NCBI GenBank assembly: GCA_017449215.1
Contig: JAFSJY010000044.1
Location: 1 to 64,000 of the forward strand
DNA length: 64,000 bases
Origin: Acholeplasmatales bacterium
GTDB lineage: Bacteria > Bacillota_I > Bacilli_A > Acholeplasmatales > Anaeroplasmataceae
Reading direction: 5' to 3'
The first letter of the stretch is position 1. Each line of letters opens with the position of its first letter. This document shows, piece after piece, positions 33,539 to 42,332 of the stretch. The notes under the pieces were generated by a model. That model had not been told where the DNA came from, did no database searches, and saw nothing but the letters and a program-made list of their open reading frames with translations. A program made the position numbers and the translations under genes.

Positions 33539-34384
33539 TTATTCCTTAACCTCAATAGTTGTTTTCTTAGGATCTACTATATCCTCATCTAAGATGATTT
33601 CATCAATCTTTAATGCTTTAATCTTACCAGAATATGGATTCTTAACAGAATCAATCTTTGTCTTTATTTCAGCATTTATATCATTACATCTTTCAAATGC
33701 TAAATTAGTATTTAATAGCTTACAATTAATCATTTCAATATTATCGATATAGCACATACCCTGCTCACTATCGATAGTACAATTAACGAATTTTAGGTTT
33801 TTACTATTCCATCCTAAATATTCACCAATGATTATAGAATCATAAACTACTACATTATTACAATTCCAAAATGAATCCTTTGAATTCATTACTGCATTTC
33901 TAATTTCGATGTTTTCAGCTCCATCAAATGCATAATTACCATCTAAATTAAAATTCTTAATTTTGATGTTTTTAGAATTCATTGCAAAGTAATCGCCCTT
34001 AGCATTTACATCATTTAAAACAATATCATCACAATTCCATAATGTTTCTTGGGCATTAGGAATATTAACATTATTTAAATATACACCCTTACATCTTCTA
34101 AATTGCTTAGGAACAGCAATTAGTGATTTATTAATTGTAATATTATTTGTATACCAAATGCCTGATCTTGCTAAATCAATAAATGTAGTTTCATTAACAA
34201 CTACATTATTACAATACCAAAGTGGATATTTCCACTTAAATATACAGCCATTTAATTCTAAATTGCTGCATTCCTTTAATGGTGATTCACCATTATCGAA
34301 TGTAACATTTTCTAAAGAAACATTATGAATATTATATAATGCTCTTTCTCCTTCATATAAACCACCACTTAACTTCTTTTGCAT
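33539..34384 (-). CDS. DUF3737-type beta-helix protein
   Basis: A 281-residue protein made of repeated short strands with the pattern CNNVVVNxTTF / WNCDDIVLNDV / CNNVVVYDSI, recurring about every 20 residues. This is a right-handed parallel beta-helix of the DUF3737 type. There is no signal peptide, so it acts in the cytoplasm. Function unknown. The gene sits between an SGNH hydrolase (nine bases away) and a PatB-type lyase (no gap), a grouping I have also seen with this family. AGGAGG precedes the ATG. Confidence 0.72.
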   Translation of the reverse strand: MQKKLSGGLYEGERALYNIHNVSLENVTFDNGESPLKECSNLELNGCIFKWKYPLWYCNNVVVNETTFIDLARSGIWYTNNITINKSLIAVPKQFRRCKGVYLNNVNIPNAQETLWNCDDIVLNDVNAKGDYFAMNSKNIKIKNFNLDGNYAFDGAENIEIRNAVMNSKDSFWNCNNVVVYDSIIIGEYLGWNSKNLKFVNCTIDSEQGMCYIDNIEMINCKLLNTNLAFERCNDINAEIKTKIDSVKNPYSGKIKALKIDEIILDEDIVDPKKTTIEVKE

Positions 34385-34393
34385 AAAAACCTC

Positions 34394-35848
34394 CTATGCT
34401 TGTCTTGCCTTACCATTTAGTTCTAATTTAACATTAGAAAATCTAGCAATGGTTTGAGCGTTGGCAAACATTCCAACATAAACATATTTGTCATCCATTG
34501 AAAGATAATCAAAATCTATAAATTTACTTTCATATAATTGATTACGATAATATGTTTTAACAAACACAACCTGTCCTAATCTCTCAATAGATATATCTAA
34601 TTCCTCATTTTCTTTATAAAATTCATTTATTATATTTAATTCTTTCTTTAATTCAGTTGGATTAGATCTAGAAAAATTAATATAAGATATCGCATCTGTA
34701 GTTACAATACCACCAGCAATAAAATTAGTTGAATAATTTTCCTTAGGATTTGTTTGATTAAAATAAACATCTCCTCTTAGCATTAATCCAAAGCCTGATT
34801 GCTTGATACCATTATAGTATTCTATCTTAGCATGTGCACTAAATTTAAAATTTAAATTCTTGTCTATCTTAGTAAATGCATAAGCAAATCCATCACTAGA
34901 TGCGTTAAATTTACCGAATTTAGTTTTAGAGCCAACTAAGAAATCATCATTATCGCTTTTAGCTATTATAGAATCATCAATAATATCTAAGCATCCAAAT
35001 GCAGTACCATAATATGGTTCATTGCATTTAAAGCAATCTTCAGGCTTATAAGCCTCAAAATCTGGTGTTTTATATTCCTTAAATACAAATAAAGGATTTA
35101 TCACTAAATCACTAAATTTAGGCTCTTCTAATTCCTTAAAGTACTTAGAAATAGGATGATTAATTTTCTTCAATTCAGATGCTAATAAATAAGCAACCCA
35201 TTTAGCACCTAAATAATTAAGATGTGTCTTATCAACACTTCTCTCATCATATGTTACAACACCATTAACCTTCTTACCCTTAGATATTGCATGTAATAAT
35301 AATTGCTTATCCTCTAATTTCTTTGATACCTCAATTAATGTATTAGTTAAATCAATGCCAGCAATATTTAAATAAGATGCTAAATCTAATACTGCCTTTC
35401 TATAATCACCAAATTCATTAATATGAACATCATTACCTTCATATTTCATACTTAAATCTAACCTTGGGATAGGACTACAAATAATAGGTGTAGCCTTTTT
35501 ATCTAAAGCAATCTTAATATAATTATCATATAATGATTTTTTAAAGCTTCCTTCTTCATTAATATCCTTTAAGGCACTAGTAAATCTTGCGATATCATCA
35601 CCCTTTTCATCATTATGACCAAAGCCAATGATTACAAAATCACCTTCGCTTACCTCATTAAGGAATGTTTGATAATTAGGCTCTAAAATAAAGCTTTTTG
35701 AGCTTCTTCCTGATAAAGCTAAATTAAGAACTTCAATTCCACTTACATATTCACTTAATAATACACCATATCCATATCTTGGATAATAATAGCTAACGTC
35801 TTCAAATGATGAAACAGTTGAATCTCCTAGCATTATTATTTTAGCCAC
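34394..35848 (-). CDS. SGNH/GDSL hydrolase with C-terminal beta-rich domain
   Basis: A 484-residue cytoplasmic protein without signal peptide. The N-terminal SGNH domain (about 1-225) has the nucleophile block IIMLGDSTVS (Ser10), the Gly of LSGRSS, the oxyanion block GFGHNDE and the Asp-His pair in DKTHLNYLGA, as in rhamnogalacturonan acetylesterases. The C-terminal part (about 245-484) is beta-rich with GFGLMLRGD and AGGIVTTD, resembling a carbohydrate-binding jelly-roll. It may deacetylate a sugar. Start is GTG at 35848 with AAGGAG upstream. First gene of a four-gene unit ending with a glycosyltransferase. Confidence 0.78.
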   Translation of the reverse strand: MAKIIMLGDSTVSSFEDVSYYYPRYGYGVLLSEYVSGIEVLNLALSGRSSKSFILEPNYQTFLNEVSEGDFVIIGFGHNDEKGDDIARFTSALKDINEEGSFKKSLYDNYIKIALDKKATPIICSPIPRLDLSMKYEGNDVHINEFGDYRKAVLDLASYLNIAGIDLTNTLIEVSKKLEDKQLLLHAISKGKKVNGVVTYDERSVDKTHLNYLGAKWVAYLLASELKKINHPISKYFKELEEPKFSDLVINPLFVFKEYKTPDFEAYKPEDCFKCNEPYYGTAFGCLDIIDDSIIAKSDNDDFLVGSKTKFGKFNASSDGFAYAFTKIDKNLNFKFSAHAKIEYYNGIKQSGFGLMLRGDVYFNQTNPKENYSTNFIAGGIVTTDAISYINFSRSNPTELKKELNIINEFYKENEELDISIERLGQVVFVKTYYRNQLYESKFIDFDYLSMDDKYVYVGMFANAQTIARFSNVKLELNGKARQA

Positions 35849-35914
35849 TTAGAACCACTCCTTAATTTTTAGATACTACTATGTTTTTCCACACTAGTAA
35901 CAATATCTATGCAG

Positions 35915-35943
35915 ATTATAATAAAAGAAAGGGATTATTTCAA
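35915..35943 (-). promoter_or_regulatory. Promoter of the SGNH operon, with -35 in the upstream terminator
   Basis: TTGAAA (35938-35943), 17 bases, TATAAT (35915-35920). TTGAAA covers part of the 5' arm and loop of the terminator hairpin at 35931-35947. Confidence 0.65.
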
Positions 35944-35947
35944 TCCC
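35921..35947 (-). terminator. Terminator of the RNase III-like gene
   Basis: GGGATT/AATCCC stem with a GAAAT loop and a TTTCTTTTATTAT tail, starting at the stop codon. Confidence 0.7.
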
Positions 35948-36936
35948 TAATCTTCCATATTATCGGCTTCGTCACTAGGGACTTCCTTGCCTAATACATA
36001 TAATAGCATTCTATAAGCTGCCTTATTTTTAGCAATCTTCTTATCCTTATCAAAAGCCTTAAATTTCTTATCAATTTCATCAATCATACAAGTTGATAAG
36101 AATCCACCATTCTTTTCAGTTGTATGATAATCTGCGAATGAGAAATAACCCTTTAAGGTTAAATTATCTAATGTATCCATTGCATTAGTTTCACTATATT
36201 CACCAGCATCCTTAACAATCTGAGAAGTCATATTATTTTCTGTTAAATATTTATAAGCTGCTTGTGCTGCTAATAATCTAGATTCAGAATGGTTTACACC
36301 AACTCCATCAAATTCTAAATTATTTAATGTTAATTCACATTTAATATAGATATTACCGCTCTTATCCTTAACTCTCTTATATACATAGCTAGGCATAGCT
36401 TGGCCTGTTTCAACACAATAATTAAATAATAAAATTGTTGGATGAGAATCTATATTACCAAATCCATAATTTAACCAATACTCAACATCTAGCATAAATG
36501 AAACAACATTTGAAATAATTGATACATTCCAATTACAATCTAAAGCTACCGCACCAATAATTGCCTCAAATAGCTTTCTATCAATATCAACTAATTCTCC
36601 ACCCTCAAATGAGCTTACATATTCAGTTAATCCTAATACATTAACTGATACTCTATATAGGTCTTGTGATGTTAAATTATCTAATAAATCATAAATTACT
36701 GTATTTTCAATTGTAGTTTTATAGGGAGAACCATTTTCATTAGTACCATAATAATTCATTAATGTTACTGTTAATGCATAATTAATAGCTCTTTTACCAA
36801 CAATTCTTAAAATTCCATTTGATCTAGGATCATTACCATCACCTGGTTCAAAATCAAATGCTTGAGCAAGTAATGCATCATTATTGAATTTATATTGAAT
36901 TGTTTTTTCAATTATAGAGATTATATCCTTATCCAT
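35947..36936 (-). CDS. RNase III-like protein with lost catalytic residues and two dsRNA-binding domains
   Basis: A 329-residue protein. Residues 5-150 align with the RNase III fold: IQYKFNNDALLAQAF at 13-27 and FEAIIGAVALD at 123-133. The signature NERLEFLGD is NGILRIVGK (40-48), so residues equal to E. coli E38, E41 and D45 are G41, R44 and K48; D114 is K121; only E117 remains, as E124. It should therefore not cleave RNA. A dsRBD spans about 164-232 (HPTILLFNYCVETGQAMPSY...AAQAAYKYL) and a second about 252-316 (ending KKIAKNKAAYRML). It probably binds structured RNA without cutting it. Strong promoter, GGAGG site and own terminator. Confidence 0.75.
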   Translation of the reverse strand: MDKDIISIIEKTIQYKFNNDALLAQAFDFEPGDGNDPRSNGILRIVGKRAINYALTVTLMNYYGTNENGSPYKTTIENTVIYDLLDNLTSQDLYRVSVNVLGLTEYVSSFEGGELVDIDRKLFEAIIGAVALDCNWNVSIISNVVSFMLDVEYWLNYGFGNIDSHPTILLFNYCVETGQAMPSYVYKRVKDKSGNIYIKCELTLNNLEFDGVGVNHSESRLLAAQAAYKYLTENNMTSQIVKDAGEYSETNAMDTLDNLTLKGYFSFADYHTTEKNGGFLSTCMIDEIDKKFKAFDKDKKIAKNKAAYRMLLYVLGKEVPSDEADNMED

Positions 36937-36965
36937 AATTTACCTCCAAAAAAACCAACTATTTC

Positions 36966-36994
36966 ATTATATCACGTAATACACATTTAGTCAA
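36966..36994 (-). promoter_or_regulatory. Promoter of the RNase III-like gene
   Basis: TTGACT (36989-36994), 17 bases, TATAAT (36966-36971) with TGA before it (extended -10). One of the strongest promoters in the window. Confidence 0.8.
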
Positions 36995-37024
36995 ATAGCC
37001 CTCGTTTAGTACGAATTTGGTTGA

Positions 37025-37900
37025 TTAGTTTGTAATTTTAGTACCTATCTTCATGCCAACCTTAACTACAGTTTCTATACCGTCATTAGAGTTTTTGATG
37101 ATATCATCATCTATTTTAACAACATTCTTTTTAACAAATAGAATGATTGTAGACCCACCGAATTGGAACTTTCCCTTTTCTTCTCCCTTTTTAAATTCAT
37201 ATTCCTGATGTAGGTTTTCTATTTTACCTACACACATAGCTCCAACCTCCATGAAGATTACATCATCAAAATTATTAGTTTTCAATATTGTATATTCTCT
37301 TGAATTTTGATGATATACCTTTCTTGAATGGATAGCAATTGGCTGAGTAGTATGTAATACACCCTTTATTTTTATATTCTTTGTCTTTTTACCATCATCA
37401 ATATAAATATAATGATGATAATCATCTACTGTTAATCTAAATATTAAAATTAAACCATCCTTATATTCATTAGCTAATTCCTGATTCTTTAATATTTCAG
37501 CAACATTATATTCACTTTTCTTTACTGTAAATATTAAATCATCACTTATTTTTCTTACCATAAGCTTAGAATCACAAGGTGAGATTAATGAATTAGGATT
37601 ATTATCAAATTTTAATTCCTTTAAATTTCTTAAGAAAAAATCATTATAGCATTTAGGATTCTTACAATCATATAAAGACATATCAATATTATGCTTCTCT
37701 ATTGTTTTCTTAACCTTTTTCTTAGACATTCTTCTATTCATATACCAGTGACTAGCATTAGCTACTAGCTTAGATGCGAAAAATTTTAAGAATAATCTAC
37801 CAATGAATGTATGATATAAGAATCTTAAGAATCCAGTTTCATATTCAGTTGAATTAAATCTATTACCGTTTCTATCGGCATATACAACATAATTTTTCAT
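37025..37900 (-). CDS. psd: Phosphatidylserine decarboxylase
   Basis: A 291-residue pyruvoyl enzyme that makes phosphatidylethanolamine. The self-cleavage motif reads FGGST (LGST class) near residue 243, with the Ser giving the pyruvoyl group. YNDFF near 85, SPCDSKL near 108, the DDYHHYIY block near 159 and VGAMCVGKI near 216 fit the family. A hydrophobic patch near residue 30 may anchor it to the membrane. The partner phosphatidylserine synthase is not seen here. Its promoter abuts the terminator of the flippase-like gene. Confidence 0.92.
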   Translation of the reverse strand: MKNYVVYADRNGNRFNSTEYETGFLRFLYHTFIGRLFLKFFASKLVANASHWYMNRRMSKKKVKKTIEKHNIDMSLYDCKNPKCYNDFFLRNLKELKFDNNPNSLISPCDSKLMVRKISDDLIFTVKKSEYNVAEILKNQELANEYKDGLILIFRLTVDDYHHYIYIDDGKKTKNIKIKGVLHTTQPIAIHSRKVYHQNSREYTILKTNNFDDVIFMEVGAMCVGKIENLHQEYEFKKGEEKGKFQFGGSTIILFVKKNVVKIDDDIIKNSNDGIETVVKVGMKIGTKITN

Positions 37901-37916
37901 AATAAACCTCTACTTA

Positions 37917-37945
37917 ATAATACAAAAAAGATAGAATAAAGTCAA
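37917..37945 (-). promoter_or_regulatory. psd promoter abutting the upstream terminator
   Basis: TTGACT (37940-37945), 17 bases, TATTAT (37917-37922), directly after the terminator T-run. Confidence 0.65.
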
Positions 37946-37977
37946 AGAAAAACAGAACATCAACTGTTCTGTTTTTT
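37946..37977 (-). terminator. Terminator after the flippase-like gene
   Basis: AAAACAGAAC/GTTCTGTTTT stem with a seven-base loop and a T-rich tail; it overlaps the end of the coding sequence. Confidence 0.85.
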
Positions 37978-39123
37978 AATATCGTGCCTTATAACTAATA
38001 TGTGCTCTAAAATTGAAATTAATGCACATACAATAACAGGAATATAGAATGATACTGCTCTTGTTAATAGCATAGCACTAGCTATCATTTCCTCACCCGT
38101 ATAAACAAATCCAAATAATTCTAGATATAAGAACTCAGAAATACCAACACCACCAGGTAAAGGTAGAGAATCAACAGCTAAAGCGATTAATACCTGAATA
38201 CCCATTAGCTCCCAATATGAATGATATTTCATATTAACACCCATAGAGCCTCTTAGGAAGGCAATGAATACAATATATGTTACTGAGAATAATGCAATTC
38301 TTTGAACAAAATTACATAATAATGCTCTTGTAAAATCTAGCTTATGAGATTTAATAAGCTTAGCACCAACCTCATATTCATCCATCTTCTTATATAATGT
38401 TCTTACCCATTTTACTGGTCTTTTAACAATATGAATCTTATGTAAGAAAAGAATTAATCTTAATCCAAATGCTCTTACCCAATTTGTTTTAAAAGCACCT
38501 AGGAAGCACATTACAATCATAAATATATTGAATGTAAATCCAAAGATAAATAAGCCAAGCATCAATCCATTTCCAATAACTAATGATGGATACATAATTA
38601 ATCCAACTAAGCCTAGAGCTACTAATACTATTTTAAATAAAGCTGTATTAATTAATAAGCAAATAGATACATATGATAATGATACTCCATCCTTTGCCAT
38701 ATAATAGCCAACCATTGGCTGACCACCTGAAGCGGATGGTGTAATAGCACAGTAATAATAATCTATAGATGAATACATTATATTTTTACCAAGTGAAACC
38801 TTTTGTCCCATTGATTTAAAGATAATCTTCATTGCATATCCTTCAAAGAAGATATAAATGAATATCATTGCTACGCCTAAGACTATCCACCAAGGACTAA
38901 CCTCACCAATAACACTCATCAAATCAGAAAATGAATATTTACTAAATAATATAATAGCAGTTACCACAATTAAGGCAACCATGAAGCCAATACTTAATAT
39001 ATATTTAAAATATGGATTTTTCTTCTTTTTAGTAGTAGATTCTACTGATACCTCATCAGTTAAAGCTGGAGTTTGTACGTCTTCAGTTTTATCTAATTGT
39101 TCAGTATTATTTAAATCTGCCAT
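37960..39123 (-). CDS. Flippase-like (UPF0104/MprF transmembrane-type) membrane protein
   Basis: A 387-residue integral membrane protein with a Thr/Glu-rich cytoplasmic N-terminus (1-37) and about eight helices. The family block YYYCAITPSASGGQPMVGYYM (near 121-141; quoted in part: TPSASGGQP) and SLPLPGGVGISE near 312 are the conserved glycine-proline motifs of the UPF0104 family (the N-terminal half of MprF and YbhN). Such proteins are thought to move lipids across the membrane. No lysyl-transferase domain is attached. psd lies just downstream, so a lipid role fits. It follows the methyltransferase gene by 29 bases. Confidence 0.8.
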   Translation of the reverse strand: MADLNNTEQLDKTEDVQTPALTDEVSVESTTKKKKNPYFKYILSIGFMVALIVVTAIILFSKYSFSDLMSVIGEVSPWWIVLGVAMIFIYIFFEGYAMKIIFKSMGQKVSLGKNIMYSSIDYYYCAITPSASGGQPMVGYYMAKDGVSLSYVSICLLINTALFKIVLVALGLVGLIMYPSLVIGNGLMLGLFIFGFTFNIFMIVMCFLGAFKTNWVRAFGLRLILFLHKIHIVKRPVKWVRTLYKKMDEYEVGAKLIKSHKLDFTRALLCNFVQRIALFSVTYIVFIAFLRGSMGVNMKYHSYWELMGIQVLIALAVDSLPLPGGVGISEFLYLELFGFVYTGEEMIASAMLLTRAVSFYIPVIVCALISILEHILVIRHDIKKQNS

Positions 39124-39152
39124 ACTCCCTCCTCATAAATATCACAAATTTA

Positions 39153-39749
39153 CTATTTTTTTATTGATTTTAGAATGTAATAACCGTGATCACGATTAAT
39201 TATATCACAATTGCCAAAAAGCTCAATTAAATGGGCTTTTGAGCTTGGAGCGCCCTGTTTCTTTTGGATGACAACCCAAAGCTCTCCACCAATAGCTAAA
39301 TGCTTATAAGCACCATCATAAATGCTAAATACTGTATCCTTACCTGCTCTAATAGGTGGATTAGTAATTATTGATGAAAATTCTAAGCCTTCTACCTTTT
39401 CATATAAATTAGAATTAAATGCTTCTGAATTAGCATTATTATTCTTAATGTTTTCTAATGATAAATTATAAGCACGCTCATTTATTTCACACATAATAGT
39501 TTTCTTATTATATATTTTAGAAACAACAATACCTATTGGACCATAGCCAGATCCCATATCTAGGATTGGTAAATCTATATCATTGGGTATGAATGCATTT
39601 AGCATAGCAAATGAACCATAATCTATATAATCTTTTGAAAATACACCATTATCTGTTTTAAATTTAAAGGTTTGTCCTTTAAAATTGAATATAAAATCTT
39701 TAGGTTCAGACGGAGTATTAGTAGTCTTTGAATAATAATGATCAGCCAT
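39153..39749 (-). CDS. RsmC-like class I methyltransferase
   Basis: A 198-residue SAM-dependent methyltransferase of the RsmC/RlmG small-domain type. The FSKDYIDYGS segment (38-47), SAM loop LDMGSGYGPIG (about 63-73), acidic CEIN and the catalytic NPPIRAG block are clear. It probably methylates guanine in 16S or 23S rRNA; the N-terminal duplicated domain of E. coli RsmC is absent, as in Gram-positive homologues. It heads a two-gene unit with the flippase-like gene; GGAGG precedes the ATG. Confidence 0.87.
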   Translation of the reverse strand: MADHYYSKTTNTPSEPKDFIFNFKGQTFKFKTDNGVFSKDYIDYGSFAMLNAFIPNDIDLPILDMGSGYGPIGIVVSKIYNKKTIMCEINERAYNLSLENIKNNNANSEAFNSNLYEKVEGLEFSSIITNPPIRAGKDTVFSIYDGAYKHLAIGGELWVVIQKKQGAPSSKAHLIELFGNCDIINRDHGYYILKSIKK

Positions 39750-39776
39750 AAAAACACCTCCAAACCAAACAACATA

Positions 39777-39804
39777 ATTATATCATATATTACATAAATG
39801 AAAA
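39777..39804 (-). promoter_or_regulatory. Promoter of the RsmC-like gene
   Basis: TTTTCA (39799-39804), 16 bases, TATAAT (39777-39782), with TGA before the -10 (extended). Confidence 0.55.
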
Positions 39805-39850
39805 GTAAATTTAACATTTTAAAACTTATTTTGAACGTTTTCAGCCTTAA

Positions 39851-39888
39851 AATAAGAAAAACTGCTATACCAAAAGATATAGCAGTAT
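39851..39888 (-). terminator. Terminator of the rplKAJL operon
   Basis: Nine-base-pair stem ACTGCTATA/TATAGCAGT with TTTTTCTTATTTT after it. Confidence 0.88.
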
Positions 39889-39916
39889 GCTTTCAAATAT
39901 AACTATTGTTTATTAA

Positions 39917-40294
39917 TTACTTAACTTCAACAGTTGCGCCAGCTGCTTCTAACTTAGCCTTTAATTCATCAGCCTCAGCCTTAGAAACCTTTTCCTTAAC
40001 AGCCTTAGGAGCGTTGTCAACTAAATCCTTAGCTTCCTTTAATCCTAAACCAGTTACTTCCTTAACAACCTTGATAACACCAAGCTTTGCAGCACCAGCG
40101 TTAGTTAATACTACGTCGAACTCAGTTTGTTCAGCAGCAGCAGCACCTGCAGCAGCACCAGCAGCTGGAGCAGCAGCTACAGCAGATGGATCAACACCGA
40201 ATTCTTCCTTTAATGCATCAACTAATTCCTTGATTTCAAGGATAGTCATTTCCTTTAATGATTCAATAAATACTTCTTTTGTTAACTTAGCCAT
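39917..40294 (-). CDS. rplL: 50S ribosomal protein L7/L12
   Basis: A 125-residue stalk protein that recruits and activates translation GTPases. It has an N-terminal dimerisation helix ([20 protein letters not shown]), an Ala/Gly-rich hinge at about 38-55, and the C-terminal domain with [20 protein letters not shown] and [13 protein letters not shown]. It follows rplJ by 31 bases and is the last gene of the operon. Confidence 0.98.
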   Translation of the reverse strand: MAKLTKEVFIESLKEMTILEIKELVDALKEEFGVDPSAVAAAPAAGAAAGAAAAEQTEFDVVLTNAGAAKLGVIKVVKEVTGLGLKEAKDLVDNAPKAVKEKVSKAEADELKAKLEAAGATVEVK

Positions 40295-40325
40295 TTTAAT
40301 TTTCCTCCAATTTTGACCTTTAATA

Positions 40326-40823
40326 TTATTCGTTTTCTTTCTTCTCAGCTACTAACTTTAAGCCCATTGCTAATTGGTTAACAGAACCTAATAGACCAAA
40401 TGCTAACTGAGTTAATAATGTTTCGTATGATGGTAATACTGATAATGCCTTTAATTGGTCAAACTCGTATACGTCACCATCAACGATACCCTTTAAAACT
40501 TCAATCTTGTTATTTTCTTCACCAAGCTTTGAGAAAAGAACCTTAGCAGGTGCTACTACATCGCTTTCTGCGAATGCTAGAGCAACTGGACCCTTTAAAG
40601 CATCAGTGAATGATTCAAAACCAGCTTCCTTAGCTGCACGTGTAGAAATATTGTTCTTATAAACAGATACTAATACACCCTGAGCACGTAATTCCTTACG
40701 TAACTCTTGGAACTTTGCAACTGTTAAACCTTGGTATTTGAATGCAACTACAGCTGCAGAATTCTTGATTCTTTCTGTTACAGCTGCTACAGCTTCTTGC
40801 TTCTTAAGAATGCTTTCTTTCAT
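40326..40823 (-). CDS. rplJ: 50S ribosomal protein L10
   Basis: A 165-residue base of the L7/L12 stalk. [19 protein letters not shown] at the start, [19 protein letters not shown] near 35 and [11 protein letters not shown] near 57 are typical, and the C-terminal helix that carries L7/L12 is present. The ATG at 40823 has GGAGG eight bases upstream. An L10-leader-like RNA precedes the gene, so L10-L7/L12 autoregulation is likely. Confidence 0.97.
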   Translation of the reverse strand: MKESILKKQEAVAAVTERIKNSAAVVAFKYQGLTVAKFQELRKELRAQGVLVSVYKNNISTRAAKEAGFESFTDALKGPVALAFAESDVVAPAKVLFSKLGEENNKIEVLKGIVDGDVYEFDQLKALSVLPSYETLLTQLAFGLLGSVNQLAMGLKLVAEKKENE

Positions 40824-40845
40824 TCCTTCTACCTCCATATAGTAT

Positions 40846-40957
40846 AAATGAAAAATCCTTCTCTACCAAGGTAAAGAAGGATTACTTAATCCTAATTAAT
40901 TCCTCGGTAGGAGATTAAGAGCTTTCGCTCGCCTACTGTCTTAGGCTTATTTGTTTT
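40846..40957 (-). ncRNA. L10 leader-like attenuator RNA upstream of rplJ
   Basis: The 112 bases between rplA and rplJ, read on the minus strand, form a GGCGAGC/GCTC arm with flanking CAGTAGGC and CTACCGAGG segments. They end in a strong hairpin AATCCTTCT/AGAAGGATT followed by TTTTTC, which looks like an intrinsic terminator. This is the layout of the Firmicutes L10 leader, where L10-(L12) binding favours termination. The secondary structure was judged by eye. Confidence 0.75.
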
Positions 40958-41650
40958 TTACTTTGCGATTGTATCAGAATCGACTTTAACTCCTGGACCC
41001 ATTGTAGATGCAACAGATACGTTCTTAACATAAGAACCCTTAATTGTTGAAGGACGAGCCTTTATTAATGCATCGTAAATAGTCTTTAAGTTTTCAGCAA
41101 GCTTTTCAACACCGAATGAAACCTTACCGATAGGTAATTGGATGTTTCCAACCTTGTCTGGACGGTACTCAACCTTACCTGCTTTGATTTCCTTTACTGC
41201 CTTAGCAACATCCATAGTTACTGTACCAGTCTTAGGGTTTGGCATTAAGCCCTTAGGTCCTAGAACACGTCCTAGCTTACCTAATTGACCCATCATATCT
41301 GGTGTAGCTACGATAACATCGAAATCAAACCAACCTTGGTTGATCTTGTTGATCATATCTGCTTCTCCAACATAATCAGCGCCTGCTTCAGTTGCTTCTT
41401 GTTGCTTTGCACCACGGCATAATACTAAAACCTTTTGAGTTTTACCAGTACCATTAGGTAATACAATAGCACCACGAATATTTTGTTCAGCTTTACGTGG
41501 ATCAATGTTTAAGCGGAATACTACATCAACTGTTGCGTCAAATTTAACTGTTGAAGTTTTAATTGCTAAATCTAAAGCTTCCTTTGCATCGTAAGCCTTT
41601 GACTTCTCAACTAACTTAGCAGCTTCAACGTACTTTTTTCCTCTCTTCAT
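40958..41650 (-). CDS. rplA: 50S ribosomal protein L1
   Basis: A 230-residue L1 that binds the mobile 23S stalk near the E site. [58 protein letters not shown] and [23 protein letters not shown] segments (shortened here) are typical. AGGAGG lies before the ATG. It is separated from rplK by 73 bases that hold an L1-site-like hairpin. Confidence 0.98.
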   Translation of the reverse strand: MKRGKKYVEAAKLVEKSKAYDAKEALDLAIKTSTVKFDATVDVVFRLNIDPRKAEQNIRGAIVLPNGTGKTQKVLVLCRGAKQQEATEAGADYVGEADMINKINQGWFDFDVIVATPDMMGQLGKLGRVLGPKGLMPNPKTGTVTMDVAKAVKEIKAGKVEYRPDKVGNIQLPIGKVSFGVEKLAENLKTIYDALIKARPSTIKGSYVKNVSVASTMGPGVKVDSDTIAK

Positions 41651-41666
41651 GTTTATCCTCCTAAAA

Positions 41667-41693
41667 TGTGGTTAAGCGGGAATTCCTCCCACA
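41667..41693 (-). promoter_or_regulatory. Candidate L1-binding site between rplK and rplA
   Basis: TGTGG...CCACA stem enclosing GGAGGA. It shares TGGGAGGA and ACCACAT with the rplK leader element at 42174-42212. Just upstream is a TAGGTTGT/ACGACCTA hairpin with a GAAA loop (41699-41718). A role as an L1 repressor site is inferred. Confidence 0.4.
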
Positions 41694-41723
41694 AGTTTTA
41701 GGTCGTTTTCACAACCTAGAAAA

Positions 41724-42149
41724 TTAGTCTTCGACTACAATGCCCATGTTCTTAGCAGTACCACAAATGATATTTGTAGCTGCTTCAATGTCGTTAGCAT
41801 TAAGGTCAGGCATCTTCATCTCAGCAATTTCTCTAGCTTTTTGTCTAGATATCTTTGCTACAGTATGCTTCTTTGAGTTTTCAGAACCCTTCTGAATTCC
41901 AGCAGCCTTTAATAATAAATCTGATGCTGGTGGAGTATGCACAACGAATGTGAATGAACGGTCCTCATAAACTGAGATTACTACTGGTAATGTATATCCC
42001 ATCTTATCCTTTGTAGCGTCATTGAACTGAGAACAGAATCCTGGAATATTAACTCCTGCCTGTCCTAAAGCTGGACCTACTGGTGGAGCTGGATTAGCTT
42101 TACCGGCTGCAATCTGTAGTTTTACAACCTTTACGACTTTCTTAGCCAT
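41724..42149 (-). CDS. rplK: 50S ribosomal protein L11
   Basis: A 141-residue L11 of the GTPase-associated centre, the thiostrepton site. [35 protein letters not shown] and [16 protein letters not shown] are present; Pro residues of the thiostrepton-contact helix ([10 protein letters not shown]) are conserved. It is first in rplK-A-J-L, with AGGAGG before the ATG. The usual upstream neighbours secE and nusG are absent. Confidence 0.98.
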   Translation of the reverse strand: MAKKVVKVVKLQIAAGKANPAPPVGPALGQAGVNIPGFCSQFNDATKDKMGYTLPVVISVYEDRSFTFVVHTPPASDLLLKAAGIQKGSENSKKHTVAKISRQKAREIAEMKMPDLNANDIEAATNIICGTAKNMGIVVED

Positions 42150-42173
42150 AATAATTTCCTCCTTGTTTTCAAT

Positions 42174-42212
42174 GATGTGGTATTCAGACTAACCTAAATT
42201 AGTCCTCCCATC
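42174..42212 (-). promoter_or_regulatory. Candidate L1-binding site in the rplK leader
   Basis: GATG/CATC outer stem, GGGAGGA on the 5' side, an inner GACTAA/TTAGTC hairpin and ACCACAT on the 3' side. Position fits L1 control of the L11-L1 operon. Compare the element at 41667-41693. Confidence 0.45.
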
Positions 42213-42240
42213 AGTGTATTATACATACACGTGCTTTTAC

Positions 42241-42269
42241 ATTATATCAAAGCATTTTGTCTAAGTCAA
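42241..42269 (-). promoter_or_regulatory. Promoter of the rplK operon
   Basis: TTGACT (42264-42269), 17 bases, TATAAT (42241-42246) with TGA before it. Leader of about 85 bases. Confidence 0.82.
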
Positions 42270-42302
42270 ATAAAATTTTTAATAAAATTTACACCTAATA
42301 AA

Positions 42303-42328
42303 AAGTTAAAAAGGAGCTTGCGCTCCTT
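42303..42328 (-). terminator. Terminator after the Sel1-repeat gene
   Basis: AAGGAGC/GCTCCTT with GCAA tetraloop and TTTTTAAC tail. Confidence 0.85.
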
Positions 42329-42332
42329 AATA

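Noticed and set aside
39906-40316. Plus-strand open frame across rplL
   Set aside because: It is the reverse shadow of the Ala-rich rplL gene; rplL has all family motifs and a ribosome site.
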